A stretch of 64,000 nucleotides of DNA from Microbulbifer sp. MKSA007 (GTDB lineage: Bacteria; Pseudomonadota; Gammaproteobacteria; Pseudomonadales; Cellvibrionaceae): assembly GCA_032615215.1 (NCBI GenBank), contig CP128433.1:3183501-3247500 (forward strand). Direction: 5' to 3'. A program made the position numbers and the translations under genes. Position 1 is the first letter of the stretch. Every line of letters begins with the position of its first letter. Below are positions 54,564 to 64,000 of this stretch, one piece after another. The notes under the pieces were generated by a model that was not told the DNA's origin, ran no database searches, and worked only from the letters and a program-made list of their open reading frames with translations.

Positions 54564-55088
54564 CTATTCAATACCACAAAGGCGTTCTTTGTCAGTAATA
54601 GCATTTTTAAGCCGAGCCCGGACATTCTTCAGGGCTCTCCCATGTGGAGCTTGAGTATCCGGCCTGCCCCAGCGGGCTTCCCAAGCCTCCCTGGCTTGTA
54701 AACAGGCTTTCGCTTGCTTGTACTTCCAATTCGCCTCCTCGCAAAGAGACAACCCTTTAGGTGACTGCCGATCGCAAATCTGGTGGTATTTTTTATGGGC
54801 TATCTTCTCCTGAAAGTTCTTGGCAGTAGCACCTTCAAAGTGGCGGATCGGTGGTGTTTGGATTTTTCTATCCGGGCGCACCTGCTTATCCATAGTACTT
54901 TCCAGATGGAGCATTCGAAAAAATGTAACTCCCAATAGCTCCTCATTAGCATATTGATCATCATTGGAGCTGGTTAATAGCCCTGGAGGATGGGGAGTTG
55001 CAAGAACAAGAAGTGGCACAGCCAGCATGAAAAGTAGCAACGTCAACAGCAACAAGAGTGGCCGCCCAGTCAAAATCTGTGTTGGCAT
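54564..55088 (-). CDS. Hypothetical exported or membrane-anchored Cys-rich protein
   Basis: A 174-residue protein with a strong hydrophobic start (PLLLLLTLLLFMLAVPLLVLA), then a polar region and a C-terminal ~85-residue helical segment with four cysteines: YHQICDRQSPKGLSLCEEANW, here cited as HQICDRQSPKGLSLCEEA, then KACLQAREAWEARWG and RARLKNAITDKERLCG. This C-terminal layout (Y..IC....P.GLS.CE.A.WK...A..C...R..W..RW) reminds me of the C-terminal domains of some polymorphic toxins, but I cannot confirm it. No immunity-like neighbour stands out. Confidence 0.55.
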   Translation of the reverse strand: MPTQILTGRPLLLLLTLLLFMLAVPLLVLATPHPPGLLTSSNDDQYANEELLGVTFFRMLHLESTMDKQVRPDRKIQTPPIRHFEGATAKNFQEKIAHKKYHQICDRQSPKGLSLCEEANWKYKQAKACLQAREAWEARWGRPDTQAPHGRALKNVRARLKNAITDKERLCGIE

Positions 55089-55226
55089 TGAAGTCTGGAG
55101 CCTCCCTAAATAATCTACCTACGGCTGTGAATTCCGTACTGTGAAGGCCAAATGAACAACACACAGAAGTTTAGTGAACCACCTTATCACTCCCAAATAG
55201 CCTGAAGCTCAGGCACTAGCTATGAA

Positions 55227-56117
55227 CTACTGTACCCAATAAGTCAACACAACAGGCAAAATAAAAATGCTCATAATAGTTGAGAGGAAAATAATACCGG
55301 ATATCTTCGGGGTATCTTGGGGGCGATAAATAGATATCCAGAGGTAAGTACTAACAGCGCATGGCATCAGGGATTGCAGAATTAGCACCCCTCGCATAGC
55401 ACCAGTAAAGTTAAACAAGTTTGTCAAAATAAGCGCGACGGCACCACCGAGAATTATATGCCCAATAGCAAAGACCAATCCAATCTTAGTATCACCCAGC
55501 TTAATTTGGGCCAAGCTATGTCCGAGGGTCAACAGCATTAGAGGAATTGCCATACCGCCCAAGATATTAAGAGAGGACATGACAGGCTTTGGTAAGCTAA
55601 TATTGAAGATCAATGCGACTATAGAAAAAGCCACACTGTAAATGGCTGGGCTAAGCATAATTTCCTTGGCAGACCAACTACCCGAAGTTACTCCAGGAGC
55701 AACCACAAAGAAGAAAATCATTCCCACAACAACAAAAGCAATTCCGTATAGAACTCCCGCATGCCCAAATGCTAAGGCACATACTGCGAGGCCGATATTG
55801 CCTACATTATTCATACTAAGACAAGAAAAATAAGTACGTATATTTTTCCTAAATAAAGATAAGAGCAGAAAGGTTAGCACCGACATCAACGAATACATAA
55901 GAAAGGCTGCCAGCAGCATCCACAGGAACTTACCCAATACTATCTTCTGACCCAGCATTTGATCCAATATCAGCGCAGGATATCCAATATGGGCCATTAA
56001 TTTGGATACCATTTTAGAATTTAATTCTTGCCTACCTGCCGCGAAGAGGTATCCAATGAGAACGCAGATAAATACGGGAATAACAACTTCAAATACGTTC
56101 TCAAATAGGGTTGTCAT
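55227..56117 (-). CDS. AEC family transporter
   Basis: A 296-residue, ten-helix inner-membrane protein of the auxin efflux carrier (AEC)/malonate transporter family. Typical features: start VFEVVIPVFICVLIGYLFA, the helix break NNVGNIGLAVCALAFG (the N-x-G-x-x-G-L crossover motif), and the second-half equivalent GGMAIPLMLLTLGHSLA. Probably exports or exchanges an organic acid; substrate unknown. Monocistronic. Confidence 0.88.
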   Translation of the reverse strand: MTTLFENVFEVVIPVFICVLIGYLFAAGRQELNSKMVSKLMAHIGYPALILDQMLGQKIVLGKFLWMLLAAFLMYSLMSVLTFLLLSLFRKNIRTYFSCLSMNNVGNIGLAVCALAFGHAGVLYGIAFVVVGMIFFFVVAPGVTSGSWSAKEIMLSPAIYSVAFSIVALIFNISLPKPVMSSLNILGGMAIPLMLLTLGHSLAQIKLGDTKIGLVFAIGHIILGGAVALILTNLFNFTGAMRGVLILQSLMPCAVSTYLWISIYRPQDTPKISGIIFLSTIMSIFILPVVLTYWVQ

Positions 56118-56278
56118 CGAACGTTAAACTCCCACTGCCCTACTTTTCAGTACAGTGCAACAAGTATCCTTTTAATGTGCTAATAGCATTAGCCCACCAG
56201 AACGCACCCACAGAAGTACGCTGGTGAAATTGCGATGTTCTGACGACCTTCTAGATGAAAAACCCTAATTATATATAT

Positions 56279-56557
56279 CTATAAATTCAGCTGTAATTCT
56301 CTAAGGTTTAGAGTCGGAGTTATCCATATTTCAGCATCAAAGGCAGCAAAAAATTTTTCATTATAGGTCATCAGCTGATCTTGACAGTTCTCTTCAAAAA
56401 TAAAAATTGCTGCACGCTTTCCTTGCTCCAAAAAGAAGTAGGAAGCCTCAGGATTGGCTGAGGCGATAAAATCATTCATCGCCACAGACATACTATCATC
56501 AGCAATGGACTTGTTGCCGGCCTTTGCCGGTATCAGGATTTTCATTAATAAGCGCAT
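56279..56557 (-). CDS. Small hypothetical protein (DUF3303-like)
   Basis: A 92-residue protein, start at MRLLMKILIPAKAGNK (or four codons later). Ferredoxin-like alpha-beta pattern MKILIPAKAG ... ASYFFLEQGKRAAIFIFE ... FAAFDAEIWITPTLNLREL, resembling small Dabb/DUF3303 proteins. Function unknown. Confidence 0.6.
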   Translation of the reverse strand: MRLLMKILIPAKAGNKSIADDSMSVAMNDFIASANPEASYFFLEQGKRAAIFIFEENCQDQLMTYNEKFFAAFDAEIWITPTLNLRELQLNL

Positions 56558-56767
56558 TTTGATCCTAGCAGTTGTTGAGGTTGCAGGATCAAAACATAGT
56601 CTTTTCACTGTCCAGCTGCGCTGTATTAAGCGACAATTCTCGGAGTATATCAGTGGTAATTTACAACCGATATTCAGTAAGTAGCCATTTCCTTCTTGCC
56701 AATAGTATTACTACCTGAAGGCGTCATCGAATCTCTACAACATTCCCCAGGGAAGGGAAAACATGAC

Positions 56768-59700
56768 TTAGGTAGTCACCAAGTCACTGGGATCGCTCCC
56801 TTTCTTTGGCTTACGCTCAGTCCACTTAATCCATTTTAAGTCCTCTACCATAGTTGTATAGATGACCGGCACCAAAAATAGTGTTCCAAAAGTGGCCAAG
56901 ATAAGGCCGCCAATTTGCGCAAAACATAATGGCCGCCAGAGGGGGCCTCCGTGAATAGCTAAGGGAATCAAGGCGAAGGTAGTCGCCGCAATAGTGATTA
57001 AAATGGGGCGCAGTCTAAGAATACCTGCATCAAGTAATGCCTGACGAAGCGAATCTCCTGCAGTATGACGCATCTCAATAAAATCAAATAGGACAATAAT
57101 ATGACTGACAATGACGCCTATTAGACTCACTATCCCTAAAAACGCCATAAATCCAAATGGCTGACCAGATATAAACAACGCTATTAGTGCACCCACCATA
57201 CCTAATGGAACCGTGGCGAACACTACCAGAGGCTTTATCAAACTACTAAATTGGAATACCAAAGCAAGGTATATTGCACTGGAGGAAACAGCCATGATCA
57301 TTAGTAATTGCAAGAATCCATGACGAGTACTGGCTGCATCTCCAGATATCTGCAATTGATATCCAGCAGGCAAAGAATTTGAGAGTTCTTTTAACTCTTT
57401 TTGAACACCAGACATAATATCTGATGAAATGAACCCGGAATATGGAAATGCATAAACAGTAATCGTTCGAAACTTTTCCAATCTATATATTCTTTCTGTC
57501 GAAAAGAGAATGGAAGTGGTTGCCACTTGTCGCAATGGAATATGAATATCGCTATCAGATGCGAATACATATAGATTATTGACATCCTCCAACTGTCCAC
57601 GTTCCGCCAATCGAAGCTGAGCAACAATAGGTATTTCCTTATCTCCCTGACGCAAGGTATCCACTGTAGACCCAGTAAAACCTGAAGACGATGCCAGAGC
57701 GATATCAGCATTGGTTACGCCCGACATCTCAGCTCGATCTTCTAGCACATTCATATTCATTACTAGACTTTTTCCTGCCCAATCAGCGCGAACCACGCGA
57801 GCATAGGGAGACTTCTCAATAATTTCTTTAACTTTTTCAGCATATTCTCGCAGAAGTGCTATATCCTTCTCCTCCTCCAAAGACCCAACAGCAACTCGCC
57901 CAGAAACTCTTATCTCAACAGGGTGATCAACTGTACTTGTTTGTAGCTGGCGAACATCTAACTCCGCTCCAGGAATTCGTTCAGAAAGAGCAGCCTGGAT
58001 AATTGGAACCAGAATAGGTGTCAGATACTTATCACTTAATCGAACGATAATCTGCCCATAATTGGATTGCTTTTGTTGAGGATTGGAGGTGTACCAAAAA
58101 CGTGGCGCTCCACCACCTAAAGTGCTGCTAATCCCCTCCAATATGGGTCCGTCACTATTTTTTACATGCTCCCGCTGATACTCTTCGATAGTTTCTCTAA
58201 TTATTTCCTCTGCGACCTTTGCTACATTATCCGTTGCATCAATACTCGCATCATTTTGCAACCAGATATCAACATAAAATAAATACTGAACATCAGCGGG
58301 AAAGAATGCATTCCTCAACTGGCTTTTTATAACAACACCCAATACAAGGATGCCTAAAGCAATTAATATAACAATCTTTCTGTTACTAATAGCCCAATCT
58401 GCTGTTCGGTAGTAGTGCCCGGTAAGCCCCTCTTTCCGCCGCACCTCCAAGCTGCGCTCCGTTTGGTCCGGCGGGCGTAATAACGTATTCCCAAGAAAAG
58501 GGATAAATGTCATGGAAACAATGCGGGATGCAACCAAAGCACAAACCATCACAATAGGAAGACTATGCAGAAAATCCCCCTGATTACCCGTTAGCAATAA
58601 AAACGGCAAATACGCAACAATATTTGTCAATGTCGCAAAGAAAATCGCCTTAGCCAGCAAAGTTGGGCCCAACCAAGCAGCAATAATAGAGGGTTTACCG
58701 GATGCCATTTGTCGTTTAATCGCGTCACTCGCAACTACTGGATCATCTACCAAAAGGCCCAGAGCTATTATTAACGCAGCAATTGACACCTGTTGAATAT
58801 CAATCCCCAGCAGTTGCATAAATCCAAAGGTCATTGTCAGTGTTACTGGTATAGATATCATTAACAGTACAGCAGATCTCCAATCTGAAAACCCGATAAA
58901 CGCAATTATCACCACTAAAATAATTGCCTCTATCAAAGCTTCTAGAAAGAGGCTTACACTCTCTCGCACTTGACGCGGCTGATCAGAAACTCTTTCAATA
59001 ATAAGGTCTTTTGGTAAATCAACCTTAACCTTTTCCAAGACTGTGCTTACATTGCGACCAAGCTCGCCTATTTGTTTGCCATCCAACATCTGCACAGAGA
59101 GATTTATGCTGCGGCTACGCTGCCACTCTCCATTTTCATCTTTATTTACATAGTAATTTAACAGGGGCGGTGGTGCTTGATACCCCATAATAATATCGAT
59201 AATTCCTCGCAAATATACCGGCGTTCCTGTATCACTCAAAGCTACCGGGACATTGGCAATTTCTTCATGGTTATTAAATTCACCACTGGGCATAATCGCG
59301 ATACCCAGATCATCCGAAATAATGGTACCGCCGGGAATAGTTGTATTGCGGGCATTGAGAATAGGGGCAATCATGTCAGGTCGCAACCCATAGGAGGCCA
59401 GCCTTTCCTGCGAATACAGTAATTTTACTTCCTGAGTCAGCACACCAGTTCTTAGCACCCTTTTTACTTCCGGAATGGCCCTTATATTTGCTGCAATAAG
59501 ATCAGAGAAATCATCAAGTTGACGATAGCTATATTTCGCACCTGCCACTTTCATTAAATTGTCACGAGTATTGGCCAGGTTACGAACTACGAAAGGGTCC
59601 CAAGCATCGGGAAAAAAGCGCTGGGCACTTAGCCTATCGGATAGGTAGAGCTTTGTAGCCGCTAGTATTTCACTGTTACTTTTATCAGATAAAAAATCCA

Positions 59701-60448
59701 CCCCAAGGTAGCCAGCCCCATTTAATACTTCAAAATTCGTTCCGTATCCTTGGGCCTCCAGCCAGTTAGCAAAAATCCATAGGCCTGTAGCAGAGTACGT
59801 ATCTGCTAAAGACAAAGGAAGGGCAACAACAATACTCACCCGTCCCTTACTATTTGACTCTTGCCCTCGAACCTCTGAAATACCTTCCCTAATATCCTCC
59901 GCACGTAATGTAATTTCAGTTGGCCCTGCACGGGGGCTAGCAACACTGAGTAATATAGCTGCAGTATCACCAAACTCCGAGTTCAGAGAAATTTTGCTAG
60001 CTCCAGATGGCAATTGCTGCTGAGCATCAATCAGCTTCAGATTAAGATCATTAAATGCCTTGGTAACATCGGTTTTCGGTGCCAACTGCGCTTGTACGAT
60101 AGAGACACCATTTAATGTAAGGGACTTTATTGCAAAGGTCCTTGAGTCTGGCTCGTGAAGATATTCACTCTGCGCTATCGCCTCTTCAACTTTTCGAGTT
60201 ACCAACTCTTCAACTCTTACTGCAGATTGTCCACGCCAATGAGTTGTTGCTACAGCAATACGCACAGGAATATCTGGATCTTTGCTTTTCGGCATAAAGA
60301 GATATGCAACTACCCCCCATATCAGGATAGTAACCAGTAATGCAGCGGAAATACTTGGATTGTCTACAAAAAAGCGGGCAGTATTGAAGCGGTGGTGACT
60401 TTCCGCCTCAATAATTTCCGCCTGTCTTTTTTCTTCCTGATCTGCCAT
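56768..60448 (-). CDS. RND family efflux pump, inner-membrane subunit
   Basis: A 1226-residue proton-driven exporter of the AcrB/MmpL superfamily (AcrB itself has about 1050). First helix at residues 33-52; the proton-relay pair is in IALGLLVDDPVVASD. Other landmarks are FGDTAAILLSV (160-169) and the C-terminal repeat ending FGTLFLVPVIYTTM. Extra length comes from an insertion of about 130 residues between FGDTAAILLSV and the following LDDFSDLIAANIRAIPEVKRV segment, in the first porter subdomain. The gene is third in an operon with the TolC and adaptor genes (10 bases after the adaptor). Substrate cannot be predicted. Confidence 0.92.
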   Translation of the reverse strand: MADQEEKRQAEIIEAESHHRFNTARFFVDNPSISAALLVTILIWGVVAYLFMPKSKDPDIPVRIAVATTHWRGQSAVRVEELVTRKVEEAIAQSEYLHEPDSRTFAIKSLTLNGVSIVQAQLAPKTDVTKAFNDLNLKLIDAQQQLPSGASKISLNSEFGDTAAILLSVASPRAGPTEITLRAEDIREGISEVRGQESNSKGRVSIVVALPLSLADTYSATGLWIFANWLEAQGYGTNFEVLNGAGYLGVDFLSDKSNSEILAATKLYLSDRLSAQRFFPDAWDPFVVRNLANTRDNLMKVAGAKYSYRQLDDFSDLIAANIRAIPEVKRVLRTGVLTQEVKLLYSQERLASYGLRPDMIAPILNARNTTIPGGTIISDDLGIAIMPSGEFNNHEEIANVPVALSDTGTPVYLRGIIDIIMGYQAPPPLLNYYVNKDENGEWQRSRSINLSVQMLDGKQIGELGRNVSTVLEKVKVDLPKDLIIERVSDQPRQVRESVSLFLEALIEAIILVVIIAFIGFSDWRSAVLLMISIPVTLTMTFGFMQLLGIDIQQVSIAALIIALGLLVDDPVVASDAIKRQMASGKPSIIAAWLGPTLLAKAIFFATLTNIVAYLPFLLLTGNQGDFLHSLPIVMVCALVASRIVSMTFIPFLGNTLLRPPDQTERSLEVRRKEGLTGHYYRTADWAISNRKIVILIALGILVLGVVIKSQLRNAFFPADVQYLFYVDIWLQNDASIDATDNVAKVAEEIIRETIEEYQREHVKNSDGPILEGISSTLGGGAPRFWYTSNPQQKQSNYGQIIVRLSDKYLTPILVPIIQAALSERIPGAELDVRQLQTSTVDHPVEIRVSGRVAVGSLEEEKDIALLREYAEKVKEIIEKSPYARVVRADWAGKSLVMNMNVLEDRAEMSGVTNADIALASSSGFTGSTVDTLRQGDKEIPIVAQLRLAERGQLEDVNNLYVFASDSDIHIPLRQVATTSILFSTERIYRLEKFRTITVYAFPYSGFISSDIMSGVQKELKELSNSLPAGYQLQISGDAASTRHGFLQLLMIMAVSSSAIYLALVFQFSSLIKPLVVFATVPLGMVGALIALFISGQPFGFMAFLGIVSLIGVIVSHIIVLFDFIEMRHTAGDSLRQALLDAGILRLRPILITIAATTFALIPLAIHGGPLWRPLCFAQIGGLILATFGTLFLVPVIYTTMVEDLKWIKWTERKPKKGSDPSDLVTT

Positions 60449-60458
60449 TCCCTAGCCC

Positions 60459-61568
60459 TCAAGGCACGACAATTATGGCTTCCCCATCTCTGAGCTGGGC
60501 AGCACCGGTTGATACAACCTCCTCACCTTCGGTTAACCCTTGGATAATGACAATATCATTGCCAACTACTTGCCCCGGGAGAACTTTTCTTAGTTTTGCG
60601 CGCAAGACCTTCCCATCATTTTCCAGTACAAATACAGCGAACCCTTCAGATTTACCAGGATGGGCTACTAAACATGAGAGAGGTATAACGACCCTATCTG
60701 GAGGTATCGGTATTTTATCCAAGGCCAAAGACATAATCATTCCTACCCGTAATTGCGCCTTAGGGTTGTCAACGGTAACCGTAATCGCAAATACTCTGGT
60801 GCGGGGGTCAGCCATGGGCGAAACTTCAGTGATCATCCCCTTGAATGTAAGGTCTGGCAGAGACTCTGTGCGCAATGACACCACACTTCCCAGAGGCGCA
60901 AAACTCAACACTATGTCAGGCACTGAAAACACCACCTTAACTCGGGAGATGTCGGCCACAACGAAACCAACCGACTGCGAATGAACCAAAGTCCCCACTT
61001 CAATATTGCGCTGCAGGATAATTCCGGTAAGCGGGGAGCGCAGTACCGTATCTTGCAACTCTTCCTCTGCCCGATCTAAGTGGGCCTTGCTGCCAACCAC
61101 CGAAGCCTGCGCAATTTCATACTCTTCCCTAGCTGAATCGTAATCAGGAGCGGTAATACTGGCAGTGGCAAAAAGCGCAGTTGCCCGTTTGTAATTGAGA
61201 TCAGCTTTACGCCGTTCTGCCTCCGCTTTACTCACATTTGCAGCGGCCTCTACCACGCGATCTCTATATTGCTCGTCATCAATCTTAGCCAGTACTTCAT
61301 GGCGTTTAACGTAGTCCCCTCCTTGCAGTAAACGCGTCTGCCCGAGCGCCTTTCGAGAGGGAATTACACGCACATAGCCTTCTGTACGAAATGCCACATC
61401 AACTTGCGTATAAGGATTGACGACTGCGGAGTAAGGATAACCAGCTGCTGCGTCTTGCGAGCGGGCAACAAAAACTTCCACCGGTGTGGGCTTTCTCTCC
61501 GGTGGTTGGCGGTGGCAACCACCGACGACCACTAATATAGCGATAATATAGAGGCTGATAACGCGCAT
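60459..61568 (-). CDS. RND efflux periplasmic adaptor (membrane fusion) lipoprotein
   Basis: A 369-residue adaptor. Lipobox VVGGC (Cys18). Order of domains: lipoyl half (YVKRHEVLAKIDDEQY), alpha-hairpin (about 100-160, RVVEAAANVSKAEAERRKADLN in part), second lipoyl half (RSPLTGIILQRNIEVGTLV), beta-barrel and membrane-proximal domain (LRVGMIMSLALDK, VVSTGAAQLRDGEAI). It bridges the RND pump and TolC-like channel. It starts four bases after the TolC-like gene. Confidence 0.93.
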   Translation of the reverse strand: MRVISLYIIAILVVVGGCHRQPPERKPTPVEVFVARSQDAAAGYPYSAVVNPYTQVDVAFRTEGYVRVIPSRKALGQTRLLQGGDYVKRHEVLAKIDDEQYRDRVVEAAANVSKAEAERRKADLNYKRATALFATASITAPDYDSAREEYEIAQASVVGSKAHLDRAEEELQDTVLRSPLTGIILQRNIEVGTLVHSQSVGFVVADISRVKVVFSVPDIVLSFAPLGSVVSLRTESLPDLTFKGMITEVSPMADPRTRVFAITVTVDNPKAQLRVGMIMSLALDKIPIPPDRVVIPLSCLVAHPGKSEGFAVFVLENDGKVLRAKLRKVLPGQVVGNDIVIIQGLTEGEEVVSTGAAQLRDGEAIIVVP

Positions 61569-61571
61569 TTA

Positions 61572-62894
61572 TCACACCTCCCCCACCGACCGTTCATATT
61601 CAGCCAGTGTTCCCCATACAGACAGTACCGCTCGATTGTAGTCGCTATTCGCACGAAAAAGCTGTTTTTCCGCCTCCAGGACATCACTCAGGACGGCAGC
61701 TTGTTCGCGGTAACGATTTGTCATTACCCGTACTTTTTCCCGATAAGCGGCTTGTAATTCCCGCGCAACCCCTACAGACTCTTGGGAGGTACGCAGACGC
61801 CGCAGGCTTTCACGAACCTCTATTTCTATTCGATTTCGAACCTCTTCAGACTTTTTTTCCGCTTCGAGAATTTTATTGGCACGACTGGAAAGTTCATCCC
61901 GTTTCCGCCCCCAATCAAAAAATTCCCAGCGCATCTCCAGGGCAATGAAAGCTTCAGCATCGGGTATTAAACTGACGTCATAAAGCTTTAGGTATTCAAT
62001 ATTCAAATCTACTTCGGGGATATACTCGGACTTCTTCACATCGTAACTATATTCAGCCCGCTCAATCGACAGCTCTGATTCAGCGAGATCTGGACGCTGC
62101 TCAAAGGCAAGTCCTAAAGAGGTTTCGACATCGAACGCTAAATGATGTGGGTTTGGTAGACTCTGAATATTGAAGGGCGTTTCAACATCCCGGGCCATCA
62201 ACGCATTGAGACGCTCCTTCGCTGTCGCCATCTCATCGATAAGGCGCTGGCGCTCCAGCCTGCGCTGGGCCAGGCGTGCTCGCACATCCAAAAGTTCATA
62301 CTCAAGGGCAACTTGTTGTGCAACATAATTCCCTACAAGTTCACTCAAAGAAGTCAGGAAGATAATGGCTTCATCCACGGCCTGTAAATCACCAAGGATT
62401 CTGCCAATTTCAAAATACTGGATCTTGGTGAGGTAGCCTATATCCTGCTGCACCAAGCGAACCTTTTCCTCCGCCATTTCAGTGACAACGTAGCCCTCAC
62501 AAATCTCTAGCTCTATTGTGTATAGCTGTGTGATAGGTTGGGTCGCGCTGACAGAGAAGGTCTTGGTCACACCTTCCTCTGATGTGATCTCTATATCCCT
62601 AGGAGGGATAGGGCCTATCGGAGAATTCTGCACAAAAACGCCACGATCAAAGGTGTACCTCTGGCGTGTTAGGTTATCGATTATCCCTGCATTCATTTCC
62701 AGCCGGGGATAGCGCTTTGTTTTTAATGCCTCGACGTCATCCCAAACCTCATTAACTTCAATCGCAGCCGCCTGAACCCGTAAATTAGCTGTCACTGCCA
62801 AATCGACGGCATCTTCCAGGGTCAAAACCGGCTCGCTGGCATAGCTCCAGGCTCCGCCGCCAGTCAGCAGTATTGCGAGCGCGCACTCGAACAA
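61572..62894 (-). CDS. TolC family outer-membrane efflux protein
   Basis: A 440-residue channel subunit, first gene of the efflux operon. TTG start with GAGG seven bases upstream; signal peptide ending in SYA. Two structural repeats of long helices with LTLEDAVDLAVTANL and LGLAFEQRPDLAESELSIERAEYSYDVKKSEY, here cited as AFEQRPDLAESELSIERA, are typical. Forms the trimeric outer-membrane duct. Confidence 0.92.
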   Translation of the reverse strand: MFECALAILLTGGGAWSYASEPVLTLEDAVDLAVTANLRVQAAAIEVNEVWDDVEALKTKRYPRLEMNAGIIDNLTRQRYTFDRGVFVQNSPIGPIPPRDIEITSEEGVTKTFSVSATQPITQLYTIELEICEGYVVTEMAEEKVRLVQQDIGYLTKIQYFEIGRILGDLQAVDEAIIFLTSLSELVGNYVAQQVALEYELLDVRARLAQRRLERQRLIDEMATAKERLNALMARDVETPFNIQSLPNPHHLAFDVETSLGLAFEQRPDLAESELSIERAEYSYDVKKSEYIPEVDLNIEYLKLYDVSLIPDAEAFIALEMRWEFFDWGRKRDELSSRANKILEAEKKSEEVRNRIEIEVRESLRRLRTSQESVGVARELQAAYREKVRVMTNRYREQAAVLSDVLEAEKQLFRANSDYNRAVLSVWGTLAEYERSVGEV

Positions 62895-63261
62895 CGGCCA
62901 CCTCTATTTCCAGCAACAATTTAAATCTGCTCACTGCGCAAATAAATTTAGGATCGAGTAAGTATATCTGTTGACAGCCACTGGCCGGACTGCTGGCCCC
63001 AGACTGGCGGATTCCTATTTATCCCCTTGGACAATATTCATATTTTTAATAACTTAGTAAGTTTATATTCCACCGACTGGCGACTAGAGATTCATTTTCG
63101 AAAACACCAGCACCTCTTAGAGCGGGCAGCCCCCTCCCATCAGTTTTCCGAACAGAAACTGTGTAGACGCCATAAAGAAGCATCACCTGTCGTGATCCTT
63201 TAGCTAGGCTAGTTAATGGCGGCAATCAAAACCGTATTTCTTTGGTTCCGTGGAAAACCCT
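62895..63261. other. Divergent promoter region
   Basis: No gene. Lies between the minus-strand efflux operon and the plus-strand TVP38 gene, so it should contain both promoters. A regulator gene is absent here. Confidence 0.5.
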
Positions 63262-63969
63262 ATGGCGGTGAAGTTTATTCCTCTATTGATTCTCGCGGTT
63301 TGCACTATCGCCGTGGCTGGGGTGTTGAGCTTATTGGTTTATTTTGACCTGGATGATCAGATTATTGAGCTGATGCAGTGGCTCAATGAGCAGGGCTGGC
63401 AGACAAGTTTGCTATTTATCTTAATTGTGGCCGCAGCAATCGTCTTTTTACTCCCTGGCGTCATTTTTACCATGGGGGCGGGGTTCGTATTTGGCGTTAT
63501 AAAAGGAACTCTACTGGTTATTGCCGGCACCGTACTTGGGGCAACCCTCGCATTTCTTATCGCCCGCTACCTTCTTGGCGAGAAGCCCTCTCGGTGGGTT
63601 ATGTCTCATATCAAGCCCGCGACTGTTGGCGAAGTGATTCGTCGCGAGGGCTGGCAAATGATTATGTTGACCCGACTGGTTCCCCTATTTCCCTTCAAGT
63701 TGTCGAACTACTTCTTTGGACTGACTCCAGTTCGACTGCGTGACTTTGTGATCGGAAATTTCCTTGGAATTATCCCCCTTACACTGCACAACGTTTACAT
63801 CGGCTCCATCGCAGCAGATCTCACCTCCCTGGGCAAGGTTGAGGAACGCACTCCAGTTCAGTGGGGATTTTATATTGCCGGATTCGCCCTGGCCGTCATC
63901 GCACTAATCGGGCTCACTCGAATGGCTCGTCGTGCATTGAAAAGAATTATTAAAGAAGAGGACCTCTGA
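63262..63969 (+). CDS. TVP38/TMEM64 (VTT domain) membrane protein
   Basis: A 235-residue inner-membrane protein of the DedA/TVP38 superfamily. ATG at 63262 chosen, as GGAA lies about eight bases upstream; a GTG four codons earlier is possible. The VTT core shows LLPGVIFTMGAGFVFGV (F/G-rich hairpin), ATLAFLIARYLLG and LFPFKLSNYFFGLTPVRLRDF. Bacterial relatives act as lipid scramblases or influence membrane homeostasis. It overlaps the next gene by one base (TGATG). Confidence 0.9.
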   Translation: MAVKFIPLLILAVCTIAVAGVLSLLVYFDLDDQIIELMQWLNEQGWQTSLLFILIVAAAIVFLLPGVIFTMGAGFVFGVIKGTLLVIAGTVLGATLAFLIARYLLGEKPSRWVMSHIKPATVGEVIRREGWQMIMLTRLVPLFPFKLSNYFFGLTPVRLRDFVIGNFLGIIPLTLHNVYIGSIAADLTSLGKVEERTPVQWGFYIAGFALAVIALIGLTRMARRALKRIIKEEDL

Positions 63970-64000
63970 TGCCTTGGATGAAATGGCTACCTTGGCGCTT
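63969..64000 (+). CDS. Start of next gene, cut by window end
   Basis: An ATG overlapping the TVP38 stop begins MPWMKWLPWRL and runs off the window. The overlap implies the same operon. In other genomes a flavin oxidoreductase often follows a TVP38 gene, but 10 codons are not enough to tell. Confidence 0.4.
   Translation, partial: MPWMKWLPWR

Overview
The window looks like a chromosomal piece of a marine gammaproteobacterium, most like Microbulbifer or its Cellvibrionales relatives. This rests on the CmoM/CmoA/CmoB tRNA-modification genes, the PreP-type M16 protease, the long one-domain SdaA and many secreted FG-GAP/VCBS-style lipoproteins. It is an inference from protein families, not a database match. 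I saw no tRNA, rRNA or CRISPR array.

About 1-37,000 is an AT-rich accessory region in decay, with many transposon fragments, duplicated modules and long gene-poor stretches. Its core (7,637-12,300, minus strand) is the remnant of a Ysc/Psc-type type III secretion (T3SS) locus. It holds an ExsA/LcrF-like AraC activator, a CesT-type chaperone, a stand-alone SctU C-terminal domain, a YscB-like chaperone broken by one base, and the first 46 residues of the secretin SctC, cut off by an IS200-type element. Effector-like genes lie around it: two YopT-like (C58) cysteine protease genes (746-1381; 36,207-36,946, frameshifted), each beside an msrA copy, and a truncated OTU-type cysteine protease (16,216-16,725) next to a complete IS3 element. 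Other accessory genes are a BTAD-type regulator fused to an alpha/beta hydrolase, a secreted 1178-residue protein resembling anthrax protective antigen with a ricin-type lectin tail, an M11-type metalloprotease lipoprotein, and FG-GAP repeat lipoproteins (one intact, one frameshifted, one fragment).

About 37,300-48,750 is ordinary, more GC-rich chromosome: msrA, a J-domain membrane protein, cmoM, a MazG-like pyrophosphohydrolase, a DUF599 protein, a PreP-like protease, cmoA-cmoB, sdaA, and a divergent thioredoxin-reductase-like/Rrf2 pair.

About 49,400-64,000 is mixed: a beta-helix secreted protein, an FMN-dependent 2-hydroxyacid oxidase, a second IS200 copy, a lipoprotein, a sugar-nucleotide epimerase-like protein, a Cys-rich hypothetical, an AEC transporter, a three-gene RND efflux operon (TolC, adaptor, pump, all minus strand) and a TVP38/TMEM64 membrane protein.

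Two features run through the window. A 263-bp terminal-inverted-repeat element (MITE-like, 4-bp YTAR target duplications) occurs three times. Several genes are each broken by one base in a short homopolymer, which may be real decay or an assembly artefact.
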